Shown here in pieces: positions 43,001 through 51,500 of a stretch of 64,000 nt of DNA. The number at the start of each line of letters is the position of its first letter. The stretch's first letter is position 1. A program made the translations under genes and the position numbers. The stretch is from Setophaga petechia (taxonomy: Eukaryota; Chordata; Aves; Passeriformes; Parulidae): positions 4,030,001 to 4,094,000 of the forward strand of contig JANCRA010000011.1 of the NCBI GenBank assembly GCA_024362935.1. The letters run 5' to 3'. The notes beneath the pieces are model-generated. The model was not told the DNA's origin and made no database searches. It was given only the letters and a program-made list of their open reading frames with translations.

Positions 43001-46000
43001 CCACCACTGAGCTCTTTAAGACCTGACTAGACAAATATCTGCTGGTAATCACTTTGTTGTGACAAAACCTGCCCCTAGGCAGGGGCACAGAACCAGCAAG
43101 ACTGTTAAATCCTTTCCATCACACAATAATCTCCCTGCCCTTCAGCTTTTGCATGTCATTGATTTTTGAGGCATAGATGTCCACATGTCACTCATTCCCC
43201 AGCAGCTTCAAGGAACTTCTAACATAAACATTCTTTGGACTTTGTGTTTTATCTTTACTGTTTGCTTAAGGGTAAGAAGTGAGAAAAGGAGTGAATGGCA
43301 GTCTAGAAACATCCAGCACCACACATGAAAGGGAAAACATGAGATGAAGCTAAACCTGGAGGGCTGTAGTATGGCAGCAGGGGTAATAAACTGCAGCTAC
43401 AGGGTGGAATATCTCTGCAGCTGAGACCTGGCTCACTCCTTCAGGCCCTCAGCATTTATTTCAGATTTTCAGACTTAAAGCTGTTTTCTCCATGCAAGAA
43501 ACAAAATTTAAATTGAAGAAACCTGCAAGCATGCTGACAAAACAGTCCAGGCTATATCTATATAGATCAGAGCTCTAATTCTAGCAAGGCATAAATGGAA
43601 GAAAATATAGTTACAAAGAACAGGTTTTATCAATTCAAGTCCAAAACCCTAAAAAAGCAGTGTTGAACATGGTCTGGAGACTGACAGGAGGTCAGTCAAA
43701 CAGCACTGATTAACCCTAATTTCCCTAATTTCCCCTTTCATGCAGAAAGAGATGTTCAGAAGCAGCACTATGAGTAGGGACATTTCTGTTCTGGTCACTC
43801 TCCTTTGCACCCACACCAAGTGTGAGAAACTCAAGGATTTTAAGGTGTTTCAGACTCATGGCAATCAGATACTGTGTAAAATTATCACACTGTCTTGAAA
43901 CGAGTCAGTGAAACAAAACCAGCCTTGACAAAGTAGAGTTTTTCCCCAGGAATGCATCGGGTTTTCAACAGTCATAGCTGCAAAGGCATTAACAGATCAA
44001 GCCTCTGAAATCAATAGTGGTTTATTTTGTTCCTGACACAACCACAGCATCCTATTAAATCAGAATGCAACATCACCCAGTGATGTTGCAGTTCACCCAA
44101 TTTTGTCAATATGAATTATCCACTGCAAGGAAGGAAATAATCAGGAAACCAGACTATCAACAGGATGGCCTGGCCTCTGCACTACACATTGGAAAGAGTC
44201 TTGGTAAGATCAGTCTGGAAGAGAACACTAAGGAGTGCTGATTTTCCCAGAGATACTGATGTATCCCCAAGGCTTCAGCTTTACCTCCTGCTTACATCTA
44301 AAAAAGACATGTGAACAAAAGGGAGGTCAATCAACCACCAGTTAAGAGCACCTTAAGCAAAATGTTAGCATGTGGCAAGTGCAAGAGTGGGGGGAATGAG
44401 GAGATGCTAAGTTTGTGTCTTGGAGGGCTAAACATTATTCAGCAGATCACAGCACATACACCCACACCTTCCTTGGACAATAATATGAAAGCAAAGAAAG
44501 AACTGGAAAGGGTTTTCAAACTGCAAGTGGCTATTCTTGCAAGCCTGTGTCAATTTCACTCCTTTGATCATTTCATTTCCTCCCTCAACAGAAGAAGAAG
44601 AGAAGAGAAGAGAGAAAAGAGAAGAGAATGTCTTTTCCTAAGATTAGAATTAGAGCTGCACTGATGATGTGGGTTTGAGGGGACTAATGCTGGAAAATTA
44701 AAAACTAAAAACGTGCATTTAAAAATGGTAGTTTATGTTTTATTTCTGTCCCCTCAGGCAAAAAGAATCATTTGAATTGAAAAGAGAGAGTGTGGTATGT
44801 GAAGAAGTGTCTGCAGTGCCCAGGCTGAAGCAGAACCCCAAGGTGGGATGCCTAGAAAGCCCCCACTATGCTGTCAGGCCACAGCACGAGTCCTCAGTGC
44901 AGGGCAGGACATCAGGAGCTTTGGCTCACCATTGAACCATGGCCAGGAAATCTACACCTGAGAAATGGTTAAATGCTAAACCCCCCCTTGTCATCTTCAG
45001 GACCATAGGCTAATCTACTTGGGCATATTTCAACTTAAACCAAAATTCCTTGTGGCAGTACTTGGTCTTTAACCAGAGTTCATAATCACTTTCTGAATTG
45101 CTTTTTTCCCCCTGCATTTTAATGATATCATTAGTGACATTTCCACAGTCATGCTGTCCACTGTGCCACTCTGTCCTGCCCAAGAGGCTTTCAAATCTGG
45201 TGGTAAATTATTCCTACAAGCTCAAACATCAGCAGCTGGCCGGAAGATGAGCACCCCCAATAAAGGTATGAGGTAAAGGAGAAGAGAAAGCAGCCTGAAC
45301 TTGGTCTTGAGGACTAATCCAGCCAGTAGCACCTATGATGCTCGTGCCTCTGCCCCAGCATGTGCTGTCACTCCCCCAGGAGAAGTGCAGGGGCATCAAG
45401 AAGCTCTCACAGTAGGGACAGCCTTCACAAAACAGATCTCCCCCTCAAAAATGAAGGCTTACTTTTATGATTTTCTTTTCCCCATCTCCCTTAAGAAAAG
45501 TTGTATGGGAGCACCTTTAGTCCAGCTAGTCTGCTATCATGAACATGATGGGTCAGCTCCAACTGAAACGTTGATGAGAGATTCCTGGGTGTGATGCTTT
45601 CAATAATTAACAGATTTGGTGTCTCACAAGTACTCCTAAGGTTTGGGTACAATGCCCAGGAGTATCACATTCCTTTGCAACATGCTAGGGCACTGACTGG
45701 ACTCACGTTGGACCAAGCAGTGAGTACTGTGTCCTGAAGGCAAGGTAATACCCTCACCATCAGTTCTGGAAATCGGCCTCTTTATTCCCTTGGAAGTCCA
45801 CAAACCCCTGCAGCAGCTTGGGATAAAGAGCCTACAGCCACAGCATGCCTGGGCAATGGGACTGTGCCAACTGCCTCAGCTAAAGCTTTGCTAATTTCCA
45901 TTTTCTCTCCTCAGTTAACCACAACCAGCAAGCTTGAAAAAGCAGCCTGCAGAGATCATTTTGCATTATATCTATTACATATCTCTTAATAGACACCAGC

Positions 46001-48567
46001 ACTGGGACACATTTTCTATGTACACACATCCTCATCCAGCTTAGGAGGCAAGGTCTTGCTTTTCTCAGCACTACCTCTGGACTCACCCAGTGGGACCATC
46101 AGGCTGAAAGGCAACTGCAGGTGCCACTGCACACATGGACAGCAGAGGAAAATCTTCAGCCAATTTCTCCCTTTCTGTGTGAGTGCACAGCTGCAGTGGG
46201 TACCTCCCTCACATGGGGTGTCTGAGAACCACAGCATCTGTCAGGCAGCAGAGATCATTTCCTCAGGCAGATGACTGTACACCACAGGAAGAGCTGCAGG
46301 CAGTTATAGGAACAGGCCTTCAAAATCCATTGTATTTTTACTGCTATCACATCATCTTACCTGTGGTGTCCTGCTCTAGTTTTTCAAATATGTTTTAATT
46401 TTGTTGTCTTTTTCCAGAGGAAAGCTCTGAAGCACTCTAGATCTGTGATTATAGAGGTAGCATTTCTGCCTCAACACTTAAATCCACTGTATCTGCCAAG
46501 AGCTGCTCCTTACCACAAAATCAGGAGAATTAGAAACACAGTGCCACAGAGAAGGTAGGTGGCATAACAATTTACAGGATCTCAAAAGCTTCCATATAGC
46601 AGAATTCCTCATAAAACAAGTTTTTATTACAGTTTGCTATGTTCACGGCTGACTAATCCTCAGTAAAAATGTTATTAAATACTATAAAAAATTTATTATT
46701 TGCAGGCACATCAGTTGATGAGGAAGTCAGATCACACCAATATAGTAAGAGCAGCTGAGGAGTCAACAGCACAGAGGGCATTTGGGGGATTTTTTATGGC
46801 TTTAAAAGAAGGAAAGTGCAGTAAGACACAGCTACAATCATGTCTTCTTGTCATCCTGCCCAGCACAGCACTTGCTCTTCCTCATTGAAGTGGCACTTAT
46901 TAAGTTTAAAGTATTTTGTGTGGAACATAAAAAAATTTTTGTTCCTGAGAGGCTGTAACAGAGTCTGATTGTTTCAGTGGTCAGGAATCACTTTGCTTTG
47001 ATGTTCAGTTTTCCTGTGGAAAAACTACAGGCATTTATCAGCTGTCCTTTAACATAGTTAAGTCTCTTCTCCCTAAAGGTTTTTTAAACATTTTTAAAAT
47101 AAAAAGTTGCTTGCTGAGGGTTCATGCAGTAAGAGCTATGACCATACTTAGAGTCTATTAACTTCTTTCCAAACACTTAAAAAGTTCATGCCAGCAGCGA
47201 AATACAATCATTTTAGGACAGCAAATGTGTTTGATATGTACAAAAAGATGCCAAAAAGCTTTGCAATATTAGCTTTACCCCTTTAACCCCCCTGGGGGCA
47301 GTTGTGAGGAGCAGCTCAGACCCACAGCATGAGCCCCCTTTGGTGAGGCTGGGCAGCAGCACTCACAGGGCTGTTTGGAGCAGCAGCCCCCAAAGGAGCT
47401 CTCTGCTGGCTGCTCTGCTGTGCCCCCAGAAATGAGAAGGTGAAGCTGATGGGTTACCTTCCAGTTCTCCTTTTATTCTAGATTTCTAAACAGATCCTAT
47501 TCTACAGGCATGGCCCTTGACACTTGGCTGCTGCTCTCTCCCAGATCAGTGTCTCTGCCACACACACAGGGTTTGCTGACTCAGGCAAAACTCAGCCACC
47601 CATAGGAACCAATGGCTCCATACTCTGCTGTCATCCAGCACTGCTTTTAGGGCATTCCATCAGCAACATTCACAGCAGAAGCAGAATTCCAAGTCCTTTC
47701 CATCAGCCTGTTTCATCAGGTCAGCTTTTAAAAGGCTTTTCTTAAACTTTCTGCTTTAACATTTTCTTAACTTTAGGGCAGTTTCCAGCATCAGGCCAAC
47801 CTCAGTGCTCAGCCTGCAGTACTGCAGCAGCCAAGGTGTGGCTGCTGCAGCAAGGAGCCCCCAATGCCTGCCCCAAAACAGCAGCTGTGAAGCCACTCTG
47901 CCCTCTGGGGAGGACAGAGCTTTCCAAGCCCACTGGGGACACACGAGCAGGAGGAAGCTCAATTCCCCTTCAGTCACGGTCCCAAAGAGAGGGCTTTGTG
48001 CACATTCTCCATGGGGAACTAATATGAATACACTGCCTAAGCAAACATGGTACGTGTGAATTTTGGGCCTCCCATGTGTAAGGCAGGTGTGCAAAGGCAA
48101 CCCCAAGACAGCTGGCCCCTGCCAGTAAATGAAAATCAAACACTGCTGGGCACTGCACAGTGCTCGTGGGGTGTGAGACAGCACCAAGAGCATGCAGGGC
48201 TGTTTCTGGCATGGTGCAGCTTTGATCTGGGTCTAAAACCAGATTTTTAAATGCCCTCCTGCTGTTGAAATGTAATGAAACTCAGAAATACTAAATCATA
48301 GTCTGTATAAAAGGATTCAAGATGCTAATCTTAAGAATTAAGGGCTGAATGTTCCATTTTTAAGGTTTCTCACTGCTTTTCTCTCAAATTTGTTATGCTA
48401 GAGGTTTTCTTACAGTTTAAATAGCTTCTGTAACTTACAAGAATACTTGTAACATAAGTTTTACATTTACCTCTCCAGTTCTAAGGTTTTTGTAGGCTTC
48501 TCAAAATTAATGGCTTTGTGAGACATTCTTAAGACTAATTTACAGCCTCTGGATCATTATGTATGTC

Positions 48568-48598
<31 letters not shown>

Positions 48599-51500
48599 GA
48601 CAGCAAGGTTTTCCCAAAGATATTTGCAGACATGGTAAAGTAACAACCTTCATCCCAGAGCTTGCTCTTTCATCCAGTGAGCCCTGGCCATTAAAGTGGT
48701 TTCATGGGTTAAGTGAAGCAAGCTTTTTCTGTTGGTACCTGAATGTGGAGGCACACTAATGGCATCCAAAGATGGTTTCAATCAGTCTGACACCAGGAGG
48801 AAACACCCCCCTGACCCCCAGGAAAAAGAAAAAAAAAAAAAGGCAGCATATAATGTGACCTCAATAGCTGATCAAGTCAAGTTTGTGTTTCTGGAGAGAC
48901 TTATTTTCTAAAAATGTCAGGAGGTGCCAGGAAGCAGTGGGACCTTTCTAGCTCTGTTGAAAAAAGAAAAAATAAAAAAGATTCCCAAACCTAAGCTATG
49001 TCTTGTTTTGAAATCACAGCCAGCAACATACATTAATTACTTGTTTTACAAAAGCTGTATTACATGGATTGAAAGGTTTCCCTTTCCAGTAGGCATCCTG
49101 GTGGAAGTTTCCTAAGAAAGTAGAAGGGACTCAAACCACATATTCTTTCCATGTGCAGTATTTACAGGAATGACAAGATCTGACAGAAGTCTTTTTAAAA
49201 TGCAGTTTGCTTCCAGTGAGTCCTTAGAGTTCAGCACTGCTCATATTTCTACCATAAGACACTGCACTGAGGAACTGCACTATGCTACAGCCTCCTCAGT
49301 CACATTTAACATCCATCTCCATGGAATTCACTTACAGTAGTACACAGTTGCTATCCCACCTGAAAGAGAGCAGGGAATGAGGTATCCATCTCACCTCCAA
49401 AGCCAGGAAAATACTGAACAGTTGCAACTGTTTTACTTACTTCAGTCTAAAACTACCTGCTGGTGTTCTCCCCTCTCTGATGTCTTGAGGCATCCCAGAG
49501 TTAAAGGGCTGCTAACACTGACCCTTTAACCTTTCAGTGCACTGCACACACATGGGAGGGGAAGAGATTTGTCTGGCCATGCTTTTTTTGAGTTCCTACT
49601 GCTGCCAAACAAAATTACCCTCTGTAGATAATGGACTTCTTACTCAGTTGTTTTCAGTTAGAGAGCATGTGGGGTGTATCTGCAGTGTGAGTGTGTGCAG
49701 GAACATGGACATCTCCCACTCGGGCTCACTACTCCAAGCCAGGGCAGTGTGCACTCTGTAAGCCCTTTGTGACAGACTCTAAAGTTTAAAGAAACAAAAA
49801 ACCAAACCAAACAAACAAAAACCAAAACAAACAAAAAAACAAACCAAAAAACAAAACACCAGAAAAGCCCCCAAACCAAACCAAAGAGAGAACTAAAACT
49901 CTTCTAGAGTTGGAGAACAGGAGTATGGAGCATGGTAGACAAAGTCCTAAACCTCAAAATTCTACACAGTGTGCACCAGTACCTATTGTCACCATCAGAG
50001 AGGGAAGTTGAGGGGGCAGAAGGGGAAACAGCATCTGCACATCCCACCCTGTGCAAGTTGGTCTGAGAAGGATGAAAACCTGTGTAGGTACTTGTAGGTG
50101 TGCATGAACAGAGGCAGACATGGGAGAGAAAGGGAGCTTCAACTCTTCCTCACCACCCCCAGCATTCCATGCTCAGGCCACACACTGTTCTGATGGTGCA
50201 GTCAGTGCTTCCAGGATGTGAAATGCCCCAAAAGAGAATCTGGATGAGAAATGTTGGGTCTGCAACTCATACCTTTGCATTGATGCCTTAAGATTTAGTT
50301 TACATATTTTTCAGATTCTCTACTGCTTTATTGTACAACTGTGAAATTCATATAAAGTATTAGCAAGTTCTCCTCACAGTTCAGTTAAAGAAAACAATCC
50401 TTTTCCAGCCTGAGAACCAAGGACACCATTGCAGCTTTGAGCCCAAAAAGTGTTAACAATGGTGAAAGCAATCTAGGAGGATGGGACTTCTTGTTTAAAC
50501 TTCAGGTCCAATCATAACTATCCATGCACAGAGCCCAGAACAGCAAGGGTTTGACGGGCAGATGGAGGCTGCCAGATTCCCAAAGAAGATGCAAACTGCT
50601 CTGTGGAGGTAAATAAGACAAGTCACAGAAGTTGTGCCAACATCTTTACCATGCACAGTCCACATACCACGTGTATGTTCAGTGGGAGAACTGCTGTGTT
50701 TTCACAGTGCCTGCTACAGGGTCCCCACAAACAGATGGCAGCCCCCTCCCTATCACTGCTGTGTGTGCTGCTGAGCACTGGGAAGATTCAGAAGGTTTTT
50801 GTACTCTGCACTCAGCTTTATTTCAGTATTTCAACTGCACACAGAAATACCTGGTCTTCCTAGGACTGCTGTTGCAGAAAACAGTGCTCTAAGTTACTAT
50901 GTAACCTACTGTTTAATTTTTTTAAAGCTTATTTTTTAAAAAGCTGTTCTTTTCTTGAAAAAAAAAAGGCAAATGCATCCAAAACCCCAAGACACACACT
51001 TCCCTGGAGAAGCAGCACCTGTGAAATGCGTAAGTCCATTCACGTTTTTTACATAAGAGATGGCAATTAATAAAGGTCTGATAGCTTTGTTTTTCAATTA
51101 AAGAAGTTATTAAAAGTTTGGCACATGTTCCATAATATTGATTGCTTTGTGAGTGATTTTTAATTACATTTAGTAAGAGACATGAGGAGCAGACCAAAGT
51201 CAATTCTGTTTGACTTTTGGCAGTTCACCAGGTCTCTTCAGATTAAAAAAATGGATGCTCAAATCCTTTCACCATTTCACCATACTTGTGGAAAATAAGC
51301 AGACAGGAAAATATCCCAAGTTTATTGCTGTACAAAGTTATGAGAGAGTTTTGATTTTCAAAGTAGCTTAAAGGAGTGCCTAAATGACCTTGTCCCACTT
51401 GATCATTGAATTCCTTTCTCCCTGAGGCTCATCTGTTGTCAATACATTATTAGCACACAGACAGTGGTAAAAACATGATGTGCACCACCAGACTAGAGAG

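Noticed and set aside
47756..48193. 145-residue minus-strand ORF in intron 1
   Set aside because: Leu/Trp/Cys-rich without a domain or signal of selection; typical chance ORF in GC-richer DNA.
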